Shown: one piece after another, positions 1 through 10,463 of the stretch | Position numbering within the stretch: position 1 is the first letter of the stretch | Layout: each line of letters opens with the position of its first letter | Assembly: GCA_032718475.1 (NCBI GenBank) | Contig: JAUCBJ010009129.1 | Location: forward strand, 1-64,000 | DNA: 64,000 nt | Direction: 5' to 3' | DNA from: Nemertoderma westbladi | Taxonomy: Eukaryota; Xenacoelomorpha; Nemertodermatida; Nemertodermatidae | Position numbers and translations under genes: made by a program | Notes under the pieces: generated by a model | The model's database searches: none | What the model was told of the DNA's origin: nothing | What the model saw: the letters and a program-made list of their open reading frames with translations, nothing else

Positions 1-2173
1 TACAAAACTCGGGGAAAACAAATCTAATTGGCTGGAGTGGTTTCTATACCAACAAACACCCCTTCAAGTTTGTTTCTCCCGACTTTTGCAAACTCGTTCG
101 AACGACTTTACAAAACTCGGGAAAACAAATCTAATTACAAAACTCGGGAAAACAAATCTAATTGGCTGGAGTGGTTTCTATACCAACAAACACCCCTTCA
201 AGTTTGTTTCCCCGACTTTTGCAAACTCGTTCGAACGACTTAACAAAACTCGGGGAAACAAATCTAATTGGTTGGAGTGGTTTCTATACCAACAAACACC
301 CAATCAAGTTTGTTTCCCCGACTTTTGCAAACTCGTTCGAACGACTTTACAAAACTCGGGGAAACAAATCTAATTGGTTGGAGTGGTTTCTATACCAACA
401 AACACCCCTTCAAGTTTGTTTCCCCGACTTTTGCAAACTCGTTCGAACGACTTTACAAAACTCGGGGAAACAAATCTAATTGGTTGGAGTGGTTTCTATA
501 CCAACAAACACCCAATCAAGTTTGTTTCCCCGACTTTTGCAAACTCGTTCGAACGACTTTACAAAACTCGGGGAAACAAATCTAATTGGTTGGAGTGGTT
601 TCTATACCAACAAACACCCCTTCAAGTTTGTTTCCCCGACTTTTGCAAACGCGTTCGAACGACTTTACAAAACTCGGGGAAACAAATCTATTTACAAAAC
701 TCGGGAAAACAAATCTAATTGGCTGGAGTGGTTTCTATACCAACAAACACCCCTTCAAGTTTGTTTCCCCGACTTTTGCAAACTCGTTCGAACGACTTTA
801 CAAAACTCGGGGAAACAAATCTAATTGGTTGGAGTGGTTTCTATACCAACAAACACCCAATCAAGTTTGTTTCCCCGACTTTTGCAAACTCGTTCGAACG
901 ACTTTACAAAACTCGGGGAAACAAATCTAATTGGTTGGAGTGGTTTCTATACCAACAAACACCCAATCAAATTTGTTCCCCCGACTTTTGCAAACTCGTT
1001 CGAACGACTTTACAAAACTCGGGAAAACAAATCTATTTACAAAACGCGGGAAAACAAATCTAATTGGCTGGAGTGGTTTCTATACCAACAAACTCCCAAT
1101 CAAATTTGTTCCCCCGACTTTTGCAAACTCGTTCGAACGACTTTACAAAACTCGGGAAAACAAATCTATTTACAAAACTCGGGAAAACAAATCTAATTGG
1201 CTGGAGTGGTTTCTATACCAACAAACACCCCTTCAAGTTTGTTTCCCCGACTTTTGCAAACTCGTTCGAACGACTTTACAAAACTCGGGGAAACAAATCT
1301 AATTGGTTGGAGTGGTTTCTATACCAACAAACACCCAATCAAGTTTGTTTCCCCGACTTTTGCAAACTCGTTCGAACCACTTTACAAAACTCGGGGAAAC
1401 AAATCTAATTGGTTGGAGTGGTTTCTATACCAACAAACACCCAATCAAGTTTGTTTCCCCGACTTTTTCAAACTCGTTCGAACGACTTTACAAAACTCGG
1501 GGAAACAAATCTAATTGGTTGGAGTGGTTTCTATACCAACAAACACCCCTTCAAGTTTGTTTCTCCGACTTTTGCAAACTCGTTCGAACGACTTTACAAA
1601 ACTCGGGAAAACAAATCTAATTACAAAACTCGGGAAAACAAATCTAATTGGCTGGAGTGGTTTCTATACCAACAAACACCCCTTCAAGTTTGTTTCCCCG
1701 ACTTTTGCAAACTCGTTCGAACGACTTTACAAAACTCGGGGAAACAAATCTAATTGGTTGGAGTGGTTTCTATACCAACAAACACCCCTTCAAGTTTGTT
1801 TCTCCAACTTTTGCAAACTCGTTCGAACGACTTTTCAAAACTCGGGAAAACAAATCTAATTACAAAACTCGGGAAAACAAATCCAATTGGCTGGAGTGGT
1901 TTCTATACCAACAAACACCCAATCAAGTTTGTTTCCCCGACTTTTGCAAACTCGTTCGAACGACTTTACAAAACTCGGTAAAACAAATCTATTTACAAAA
2001 CTCGGGAAAACAAATCCAATTGGCTGGAGTGGTTTCTATACCAACAAACACCCAATCAAATTTGTTCCCCAGACTTTTGCAAACTCGTTCGAACGACTTT
2101 ACAAAACTCGGGAAAACAAATCTAATTATAAAACTCGGGAAAACAAATCCAATTGGCTGGAGTGGGCAAACAT
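1..2173. repeat. Satellite A: 106-bp tandem array, fold-back monomer
   Basis: About 18 head-to-tail copies of a 106-bp unit fill the window start, and the array probably continues off the left edge. Some units carry an extra 27-bp partial duplication of the ACAAAACTCGGG segment (for example near 119-160, 685-720, 1018-1060 and 1150-1190). Units come in two flavours, with CCAATCAAG or CCCTTCAAG in the middle, interspersed along the array. Each monomer contains the perfect palindrome CGTTCGAACG. It also has two roughly 30-nt arms, one containing AACTCGGGGAAACAAA and the other its near reverse complement, so a single monomer can fold into a long imperfect hairpin. The many overlapping open frames of 70-190 codons here step by 106 nt and are repeat by-products. 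The right edge abuts decayed coding sequence at about 2173. Confidence 0.95.
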
Positions 2174-4135
2174 CCATGGTGCTATCTTGCGTAATATTAA
2201 GTTGTACAATTTGAAGTCACGTTTACGATATGACTTAACAAACATTAAGTAGGAGATCTCCAAGTCCAATCATTTCATTCAGTAATCAAATGTTGGGCTT
2301 TTTGAACTTCTTTCTTCGAGCCAGTCTTGGAGGTCCAAAATCGTATCACTTGCTTGACATTCTGTTTGGGTGTACTTCTGATATGCCTTCCTTAAATTCA
2401 TATGGAGAGCAACAGCCGTTACTTGGTGTGCATGTCGTGATTTAGTGATATGACTTGCATTAATAAATGACTCAGCCGAACCACTTGTTGCTCTCCCGTT
2501 TAACCACACGCCCAATACACGCTAAATAGCCATTTCGATATGTAAACCCCCAAGCATAATAACTATTTTATTTTCTCCATGAGTGTCAGGGCAACACCAC
2601 TGAATTTTTTTTGCAATCGAAAATAATGGTTCATCAACAGCTATGACTGCAGCCTGTAGGTGGTTAACATATTTGGTTGTTGATATAGCAATTCCCATAG
2701 CATGCTTTATCATGGATATAGAATGGGCTACATCCACAAACAGTGGAAGGAGGGCTACAACTGCAGTTAGGGGAGGAACATGTAGTTGTTCTTTGGCATT
2801 ATAAACTGCCCATGATAAACTTTCGGTAATTACAGCGTCTTTCCAAAATGTATCCATCCATTCCACTCGATTTTCTTTCTCCTTCAGAGTCCTGTTGGCC
2901 TTGTAAACACCATCTTCTACTTTAGTTAATGGAACCACAATTTCATTAACATCAATAACAGCTGCTTCTGGAATGTCAGTATAGGATGACGGTATTGGTT
3001 TAACTACTCTTAAAACATCACCTTGTGTAATCACATTTGTGGAATTTTTAATACATTTATCCAGGACACTTGACGGATGTTGTACCATAGAAATGGCAGT
3101 CCCGTGAAATGACCCCTTTGTTGTTGTGGCAGTTGGATTGTGGTAAATGTAGTAAATGTAGTAAATAGTCCCTTTCCCATAGTTGGAGGACAAACTATTT
3201 TATCAACATTAAGTTTATCGCATATGTTGTTTGCCATGTTTGTCATAATTTGGAGAAGTCTGTCATAAGATATGCAAGTAGTAGTTGTGTAGACTAGACA
3301 TGATACCAATTCTTTACTTCGGGTGAGACCATGGCTCTTCATAGCAACATAAATTGTTGCAGGATTCTCTCGATCTTGGTTATGCCGTAGTTTGGTAGTG
3401 GTGAATTGAACCTCATCTTTAGGAGATGATCGAATGGTGTTTACATAATGATTTGAGAGATGCTGTTGGTTGTGGTAGAAGTAGCCATAGTCATCTGCTT
3501 GTCATCTTTCCCATAGAAAAACGTATTTAATAAGCTTGACAAGATGGGTGGAATGTTTTGCTCTGCATAGCCTTCCTCTATAGAACCATTGAATATATAC
3601 TTTGAATCAAAGTAAAGTAAAGTAAAGTAAAGTAAATTTTCTTCGGCCACTAGGCCAGGGATTACGCACAAAGTCTGGCGACTTATTTCCAGTGCGGTCC
3701 CCCCAGAACTTTACTCCCCCCCAGAGGAAACTCTAGTACTCATTTAGCTACCACTTAAGGATGCAAGGCAGAGATGCGCCCTGGCTGGTCCCTTTAAAGC
3801 ATTCATGCCGAAACGAAAACTGCCCTGGCCCATGTGAGGATCGAACCCACGACCTACGGGAGATGTGAATTCAATGCAACCACTACACCAAGGTGGAATC
3901 AAGTAATTTTTCTCTCACTATTTGTGATGCCCTTTCCAAGTAGAACAAGTCATATTTTACTGGGGTCAAATTTTCATGGGGTGAGTTTTTCTTAGATTCC
4001 TCTGCAATATAGCCTCCAACATCTTTTCTGAACGATAGAAAGATATCTCGGCCTTGCGGGTAAGACTGCAGTTCAGGAATCGCTGATAACAACCTATCCT
4101 TCAATCTTGTGGTATGCACACGGAAACAGGTGTTA
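2174..4135 (-). pseudogene. Decayed C-terminal and middle part of a recurrent uncharacterised invertebrate protein family
   Basis: Read on the minus strand, the fragments follow the order of a large protein family that I recognise from many invertebrate genomes and that has no known function. The order is: a segment with VHTTRLKDRLL and FLSFRKDVGGY (about 4130-3896); FNGSIEEGY (about 3600); an ATIYVAMKSHG segment; SYDRLLQIMTNM; a GSFHGTAIS segment; LLPLFVDVAHS; and GGLHIEMAI, followed by ESFINASHITKSRHAHQV. The reading continues as FVKSYRKRDFKLYNLILRK and APWMF up to the satellite. Damage is plain: a SINE splits the exon, there is a frameshift near 3430 and another at a (TTTACTACA) expansion near 3150-3170, a TAG follows GGLHIEMAI at about 2524 with about 11 residues missing after it, and two TGA codons lie near 2270-2280 where Trp would fit. 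Whether the family is a mobile element or a host gene is unknown to me. It is not functional here. Confidence 0.8.
3604..3902 (-). mobile_element. tRNA-derived SINE with target duplication
   Basis: On the minus strand the element starts with a tRNA-like head carrying an A-box-like TGGTGTAGTGGTT and a B box GGTTCGATCC (plus coordinates about 3838-3890). A body of about 200 bp follows, with a 3' tail of repeated TTTAC units (3611-3640). GAATCAA occurs directly repeated at 3604-3610 and 3896-3902, the expected target site duplication. The insertion splits an exon of the surrounding decayed gene, so the family reading resumes on both sides. It is a retroposed SINE, not a working tRNA gene. Confidence 0.85.
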
Positions 4136-4699
4136 CTATCTTTTTATGTCGATTCATAGCCTCTTTTAAGAATTTTTTACTGGGCGGCACAGACACTCGC
4201 CATGGCAAATTGTATGAGTGGGGGGGGGGGGGGGGGGGGGGGGAATTTGATACACATTTTTAATGTGTGTGAACGAAAAACTATTAAGCCTACTGTAATA
4301 TATTGTTTATTGACTACTGTATACTGTATTACATTTAAATTTATATTTAACTAAATCAACAACCTACAATTATTAATTCTATAAGGTGAGAAAATGCCAT
4401 ACACAGCCCAATCAAAAATTAATTAATTATCTATAAGGCAAGAAATAAAATTATTAAAAAACAATTTATAAAAAATTGTATAATAATAATTAAATATTTT
4501 TAATACCTCTAGCTCTACTCAGGGGCGGATCCAGAGGACACCTAGCAGCAGGGGCGGCATTAATCTGGGGCGAGCAAAATTCCAAAAATATTTTTGGTAT
4601 TCTTATTGTGTTAATTGATTTCTGAAATTACACAATTAAAACCATATGAATCAGAAGAAAAGAGTTATAACTATTTCTATGGCCATTTTACCATTTGAA

Positions 4700-5023
4700 G
4701 GAAAGGAGCAGATTACAGAGGCTGCCGGCTTTTCTAACCAAAACAATAAACGATATTTCGATAACGAACAAGCTATGAACAAACAGACTTCAGATTTGAA
4801 ATTCTGATGAAATGTTGCTCTAGATGAAATGAAAAAAAATCGGTATTAAGGATCGGGAGATTAAAATCGGTGGTAAGGTTATTAATGTGTAGAAAATAGG
4901 AGGTACCTGTAGTATGCTTTATTAAGGGTTTTATAGCGCTAATTTCTGTCTTATAAGCTGTACATATACTAATTCGTTTATTGTTTTGGTTAGATTCAAC
5001 CCGTCTGTAACCTGTGTTTTTTG
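4700..5023. repeat. Inverted pair of a dispersed 50-bp motif
   Basis: The left arm (4700-4752) is the reverse complement of the motif TTTATTGTTTTGGTTAGA with a downstream GTAACCTG-type block, and the right arm (4973-5023) is the forward form. About 220 bp lie between them. The same motif recurs at 21509-21556, 23335-23405 and 29808-29875. It behaves like a short dispersed element or the end of one. Confidence 0.6.
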
Positions 5024-5038
5024 TGAAAACCTGGTTTT

Positions 5039-5207
5039 CTTCACATGGGGATAACTGCAAAGTGAAATATAACGGCAGAAAGTCTGGTATTCTTCACATG
5101 GGGGTAACTGCAAAGTGAAATATAACGGGAGAAAGTCTGGTATTCTTCACATGGGGGTAACTGCAAAGTGAAATATAACGGGAGAAAGTCTGGTATTCTT
5201 CACATTG
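5039..5207. repeat. 53-bp tandem repeat, three copies
   Basis: Three consecutive copies of a 53-bp unit begin at 5039, 5092 and 5145, with a partial fourth. Each holds CTTCACATGGGG and AAGTCTGGTATT. The copies differ at only one or two positions, so the expansion is recent. Confidence 0.9.
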
Positions 5208-6596
5208 GCTTAAATATACTTATTAAAAATAATATTATTAAATTTTTAATAAAAATAATATCAGTATCATAAATAAATAAATAAATATACAGTCATAAAA
5301 ATCATAATAATATTTATTAAAACTTAATAAATTATTATTAATAAAATAATAATAGTATTATTATAATTATATCAAATTATTAATAAATGTACATAGACAA
5401 ACCCTAATTAAGTAGTTACACACTTAATTTTCAAAACCAATTTATTACATAATAAAGCAATGATGCAATTTAAGTCCTGCCGTCTCGGGGTAGTTTATAA
5501 TGACTAATAAACTTCGAAATCTCTCCTGAATACTAATAGTAACATAAACTGAAAACTGACTACTCTTAACAGGGGTAGGGGGTGAAAGGTGCCAGACAGG
5601 TAAGTATGGTGATAGCAAGCAGCCTTGGAAGTTGGAACTATCCAATACTGCAATATCCATCTGAGGCACCAATTAACTGCAGTAAGCCTACCAGGAATCT
5701 ATAGACATCTACACAATGATTGGACCAAAAGGCGACCTTTACTAACATTAGTAAAGGTCGCATTGGGTTGGACACTGACTCATCCCTCCACTACTACTAC
5801 TACTACTGTACTATGGCTATCACCCATTGAAGTCTCTGTGCTGTCAATCACTTATTCCTTTAGAAGTTTATGTAGGTACTTTACTGGGATTGATACATAT
5901 TAGATTGGTCGCTGGCTGAGGCTAGTCCAGATATAATATATTATATTATAAGAAGGGATCTAGGGGTCTTAACCTCGAATGATAAGTTTTATTTTACCGA
6001 AAATAACTTATCTTTTATTGGCGCAATTGTAGGACTAATCCCATCACATGCGTACTTTTTAACCGGGTAGTGTACAAATTTAGGAATCGCGTAATTTTTC
6101 TTGAAATTTAAGTTTTTTAAGTTTTAAGTTTAGTTTAAGTTTTAAGTTTAATGTTTCCTCAGAACAAGCACCCAAAATACAAAAAAAACAAAAATGTTAT
6201 AACAAAGGAACATGGTTTGGCTATAGCAAAGCTAGTGTAGCCTTACCATATTCCTATAAGAGGAGGAAACGCGGAGAACAGGTGAGATACGGGTGATGCA
6301 GGCGTATGGAGTACGATATAGCTGGGATTAAACTATTAGTTTGTTTACCTTTACTGTAGATTGTCATGATAAATTTCTAACTGAAAGAATGCTTTATGGT
6401 TTTTCCCAGATCCAAATTTTGCATAATTGCAAATGCACTGAGATATATATCTTATGGGATACTGAATACTCAAGAGATTAAGAGCGGAAAACATTATAGA
6501 AGTGAGATATAAAAGATGAATGAAAAATTAAATAATTTTTCAACCTTTGCATTATAAGAAATTTCCAGATTCAAAAATTTTCTTGCGAAAAATTTG

Positions 6597-7546
6597 TTAA
6601 AAAGAAAAAGATAGAAAATAGTTATTATTATCACGACCCAGAAAGAAGATTGATTTTGACTTGTTTTTTGAAATGCACCTTATTACTGCTATCGCGGATA
6701 TCTCTCGAGAGGGAATTCCAGAGAAGAGGGCCCTGCATTGAAAGGGACTGATGCCGGACTTCCGTGTGCGTACTGGGTAAATGAAAAAGACCAGCGGAGG
6801 CAGAGCGAGTATTGTATGTGTGAACAGATGATGCTTTAGTGAATAAGTGAGAAAGAGGATGAGAAGGATTGTGGTGAATTTCATACATTAGTATGAGGAC
6901 CTGGTATTTATACAGACAATCTAGTGGTAAAATGCGTAGCTGCTGATAAATAGGAAAAGATGAGGACTGATAGTGGCTGAAGGTAATACATCGGACAATT
7001 TTATTGAGTTTAGTTTTGAGGGGACGAGTAATAGATTTGAATGTATTTCCCCATACTATCAACCCGTAAAAAATATAGGGGTAGACTAACGTATAGAATA
7101 GAGTTCGCATTATATGAGCTGGGACAATATGGCGAAGTTTATAGAATAATCCTCCACTCTTGGATATTTTTTTCAAGATATGGCTGATGTGTTCCCTATA
7201 TGATAAATTGGAATCTATTAATATACCTAGATATTTAGATGTTGTTGTGGATCTAATTGTTTTGTTATTAATGATTATAGGTGGTGGCGGTATTTCTGAC
7301 TTTGATTTTGAGAATATTGTATATTCAGTCTTGTCAGTATTTAAAGTTAGTTTGTTTTCAGTTAGCCATTCGGATAACAGTTTGAGTTCAGAATTCATAT
7401 AGTCGATTAGTGGAGAGATATTTCGATCGTTGCACATCAGTGAAGTGTCATCGGCAAATAAGGTTACTAATAGGGATGTGCAGTTTGGGAGGTCATTGAT
7501 GTACAGTAGAAATAAAATCGGCCCGAGGACCGAACCCTGCGGGAAA
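6597..7546 (-). pseudogene. LINE reverse transcriptase fragment (C-terminal half)
   Basis: The minus-strand reading runs from the RT motif FPQGSVLGPILF through the catalytic FADD box (plus coordinates 7447-7458), the thumb-region signature KYLGILID and a C-terminal extension typical of non-LTR retrotransposons, and stops at 6631. The open part (7437-6631) is 268 codons without a stop. The endonuclease, the fingers and RT motif A are absent: the fragment begins abruptly at the edge of the 52-bp hairpin at 7547. The retained FADD means that loss of function comes from truncation. The clade is probably Jockey/CR1-like, but this rests on motif style only. Confidence 0.85.
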
Positions 7547-7721
7547 TTAATATCTCATATCTCTCCAAACCACGTACGCGTTTCGACCTTACTGGGTCAC
7601 ATCAGCGTGGTGTCGGATTCGAACCTGGGACCTCGAGGCGGAAGCCGAGACTACAACCACTAGGCCTGAGACCCAGTAAGGTCGAAACGCGTACGTGGTT
7701 TGGAGAGATATGAGATATTAA
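7547..7721. repeat. Perfect 52-bp hairpin around a tRNA-like core
   Basis: 7547-7598 and 7670-7721 are exact reverse complements. Between them (7599-7669, minus strand) lies a tRNA-like sequence with CCTAGTGGTTGTAG (A-box position) and CCAGGTTCGAATCC (B box). The arms contain CGAAACGCGTACGTGG and end in TTAA on each side, which could also be a TTAA target duplication. It could be a SINE with long self-complementary flanks or a TTAA-targeting MITE that picked up a tRNA-like promoter. Confidence 0.75.
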
Positions 7722-8040
7722 TTTCAAGAAAAATTACGCGATTCCTAAATTTGTACACTACCCGGTTAAAAAGTACGCATGTGATGGGATTAGTCCTACA
7801 ATTGCGCCAATAAAAGATAAGTTATTTTCGGTAAAATAAACTTATCATTCGAGGTTAAGACCCCTAGATCCCTTCTTATAATAAAATGTATAATAACAAA
7901 CACCTCGAAAAATACAGCTTGCCAACACATTGTTACTATCTATAATATATTAGGAAGGCAAGGCTGTACATGGGCGGCAAATTGATTCAACTGGGCGGCA
8001 CTTGTGCCGCCTAGTGGCAAAGTTAAACGAGGCTGTGTCG

Positions 8041-8786
8041 ATTGACAAGTAATTATATTACCTTGGAATCGTTTGGCTAAATCTGCCAATTTAAATATAG
8101 GAGCAACATTGGGATTTTTCTAGACTTGTATTTTTTATAAATTGCAATAGTTCATCGAAGGCATATTGGTCGCTTTCAGGTTCCCCCTTTGTAGTATCGT
8201 TTACTGTAATTATTCTCCGTTGATCATTGTACTAACTAGACATTTTCTATGATATTTAGCTCCAAGGGCCACCATGTCGGTATTACTAAGGGCAGACAAC
8301 ATTTTCGAGTCTTGTTGGTCATAAGCACATTGTTCGACTCTATTACCAAGTAGATACGGAATCTTGTTTATGACAGAAAAAGCACTCATTTGAGTATTGG
8401 CCCACATCTTGCACTCTTTTATGAGTGGTATTATAGTTGGATGTTCCAAGAAGTGAACTTTGGAGAGATTTGCAATAATCATTCACATTTTTTAAATTCG
8501 TTCAAGTATTAACGTCTGTTCAATGCCTGTACCTTCATCTAGACAGTGAAGTTCCTGAGGCAATAGTCAAGAGATTTAAACTGCTGTAGGTCCTCTGCTA
8601 AAGATTTAGGCTATATCCAACTGCAACTACTTCATTATTTTTGTCCTTTCGATTTGCTGGACAGACTAGTACTTCATTGTTGTCTAATTGACAAATGGCA
8701 CATAATTGCCAGTCCAATTCAATCTTGGGTTGTTTACTGGCATTATTGGAATCTGTACTTTCATATAACAACAATCGCTTTGACAT
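8041..8786 (-). pseudogene. Decayed N-terminal part of the same uncharacterised family
   Basis: On the minus strand, reading from 8786, there is a short N-terminus followed by LCAICQLDNNEVLVCPAN, a zinc-finger-like Cys-x2-Cys segment. Downstream, in shifted frames, come LDEGTGIE (about 8505-8560), then VEQCAYDQQDSKMLSALS and GAKYHRKCLVS (about 8300-8220), then YAFDELLQFI and APIFKLADLAKRF (about 8190-8050). This is the N-terminal order of the same family whose middle and end lie at 4135-2174, so one locus once spanned both. Stops near 8600 and several frameshifts make it non-functional. The CAIC start and the LDEGTGIE motif are the strongest family markers. Confidence 0.75.
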
Positions 8787-10463
8787 TATGTCATTTTATC
8801 TGGTATATTTATCAATCTAATTATTTCAAATAGTTATATAGTAAACGATATATGGTTATAACGATGTATAAGTTATTGCCTGTGTCCAAATATATATATA
8901 TATTTATATAGGGCCTATCTTAAATTTAATATGTTTATATTGACATATCCCTGTTTAGTAGAATAAGAATTGCAGATAGGTGGGAGGGGGGCTCTTGACG
9001 CAACAAAAAGTATAAAAAGTCAAATTTCTTATTTATAAAAACACTACCAGTAGCTATCATTGAAAATGCTAGCTACTAGTACCATTTAAAAATAAAAAAT
9101 TAATGATGCGCTCCTAGCTAACTTAATTGGGCACTACTATAGTATGTGTACCCATAAACGATATTTTTTCCTAGTGGCTAGTTTTTTCTACTTTTTTTTT
9201 AGAAAAGGTCTATGTTTTCGGTAAAAAATTAGGGACTCTTACACTATACCGCGCCATTATAGCCATATTTTGATATAATAAAATGATCTTAAAATCCCGA
9301 TGTAATCCCAATATAATCACAATGATAATATTTACTTGAACTGTAACCATAGTAACAATAACATAATTTCTGAAATAAATTTATGAAATAAAGTTGTAGT
9401 TGGAGTAGAAATAGTAAAGGGAAGTATGTATTTGAAAAAAATTTATTTTTCAAAAAATAATAGCTATCTTGCAAAATCGCTAGCTAGCATGAAAATTGGT
9501 AGCTATTAATGTTTATAGGTAATTAAACAATGTATTACACATAACAAATAGGCCTAATTTCTAATAAAATTAGTCAACTTTAAAAATTGTTCTAGAACAA
9601 AAAACATTTGATCTAGAACATAATTTTTTTACCTAACAATAGCTAACATCACATAGAATATTTCAAAAACACTAATGAACAACAATTCAATACATAAAAC
9701 AAGCAAAAAAAGCAAAAAAATTTACATTGATGTTTCGCGGATATGATATAATACATTAATTCGGCATGATGGGACTTGCGTCAAGTTTCCCTCCTCTGCC
9801 AAGAATCTAATATTACTGTGTAATTGGCACGGTAGCTATTCCCCGACAATACAGCTATAAACAATGTTCTAGAACTGGCCGTTATGTTGACAACATATGG
9901 TGACAACTTAAATATTTGATCATAGCCACAATTTAGATATTTGAGACAAAGTTTAGCAGCCGGGTATAAATGTGGAATTATAAGTATGAAATAAGTTCAC
10001 ATCATATTGATTTAACGAAAGGTATAGCGTTTATTAATAAATACAATTCCAAGTTGAATCTTTGCGATTTTTTGCTTATATACGACTATTAAATAAGTTG
10101 TAATTTTGTTAAACTTTGTCTCCTATCCATGGCAACAAGATTCGCAATTATTAGTGGAGTTTACTAACATTAACTTTGTACAGTTACTCCCGTGGATGGT
10201 TACTTATTGATCAATTTAGGAGATATATTTAGGCAGAAAAAAGTGATATTTTGAAAAAAAATCAGTTGCTAAGTAAATATTTGCCCGTTGTTATGGCCCT
10301 CATTTGAATATTCGGTCACCTAATCTTTTAAGTAATTTGCTATATAACAAAGTGTAACTTGACCAATATTGGGGAAATTTCATTCAGCCAATCACCCATT
10401 ACTAAGGTAAGTAAATAAGTAGTCTTTGTTGGCATGGTAACAGGGTACCAATGATATTCAGAG
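8787..10463. other. AT-rich intergenic DNA, no gene seen
   Basis: Low-complexity AT-rich sequence with a (TA)n run near 8891-8915 and exact GTTCTAGAAC palindromes at 9589-9598 and 9866-9875. A GCTAGCTACTAG-type segment near 9065 resembles one near 17950. No open frame with protein-like features. Confidence 0.6.

Larger units (their letters stand above)
4136..5943. other. AT-rich non-coding stretch within the decayed gene
   Basis: This lies between the middle and N-terminal remnants of the decayed family and may represent an old intron. It holds a poly-G run at about 4219-4243, a hAT-terminus-like CAGGGGCGGATCCAG at 4520 for which I found no partner, an inverted pair at 4700-4752 and 4973-5023, and a 53-bp tandem repeat. 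No coding sequence that I can support. Confidence 0.5.
5944..7883. mobile_element. Composite element with 165-bp terminal inverted repeats
   Basis: 5944-6108 and 7720-7883 are reverse complements of each other with a single-nucleotide indel (165 versus 164 bp), the signature of a DNA-transposon-like or fold-back element. The outer ends are TATTATAAGAAGGG and its complement. No target duplication can be called because the flanks are low-complexity AT. The interior holds an AT-rich stretch (6109-6596), an antisense LINE reverse transcriptase fragment, and a perfect 52-bp hairpin around a tRNA-like core directly inside the right repeat. No transposase frame is visible, so it would be non-autonomous. 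The near identity of the ends suggests recent activity or gene conversion. Confidence 0.8.

Noticed and set aside
28-2252. Series of 70-190-codon frames stepping by 106 nt
   Set aside because: Repeat-phase by-products of satellite A.
3838-3897. Functional tRNA gene
   Set aside because: The A and B boxes belong to a SINE head with a body, TTTAC tail and target duplication; no cloverleaf-length mature tRNA with paired acceptor stem was recognised.
4520-4535. hAT transposon terminus CAGGGGCGGATCCAG
   Set aside because: No matching opposite end or 8-bp duplication found nearby.
7599-7669. Functional tRNA gene
   Set aside because: The tRNA-like core is flanked by 52-bp inverted arms, and I could not form a normal acceptor stem.
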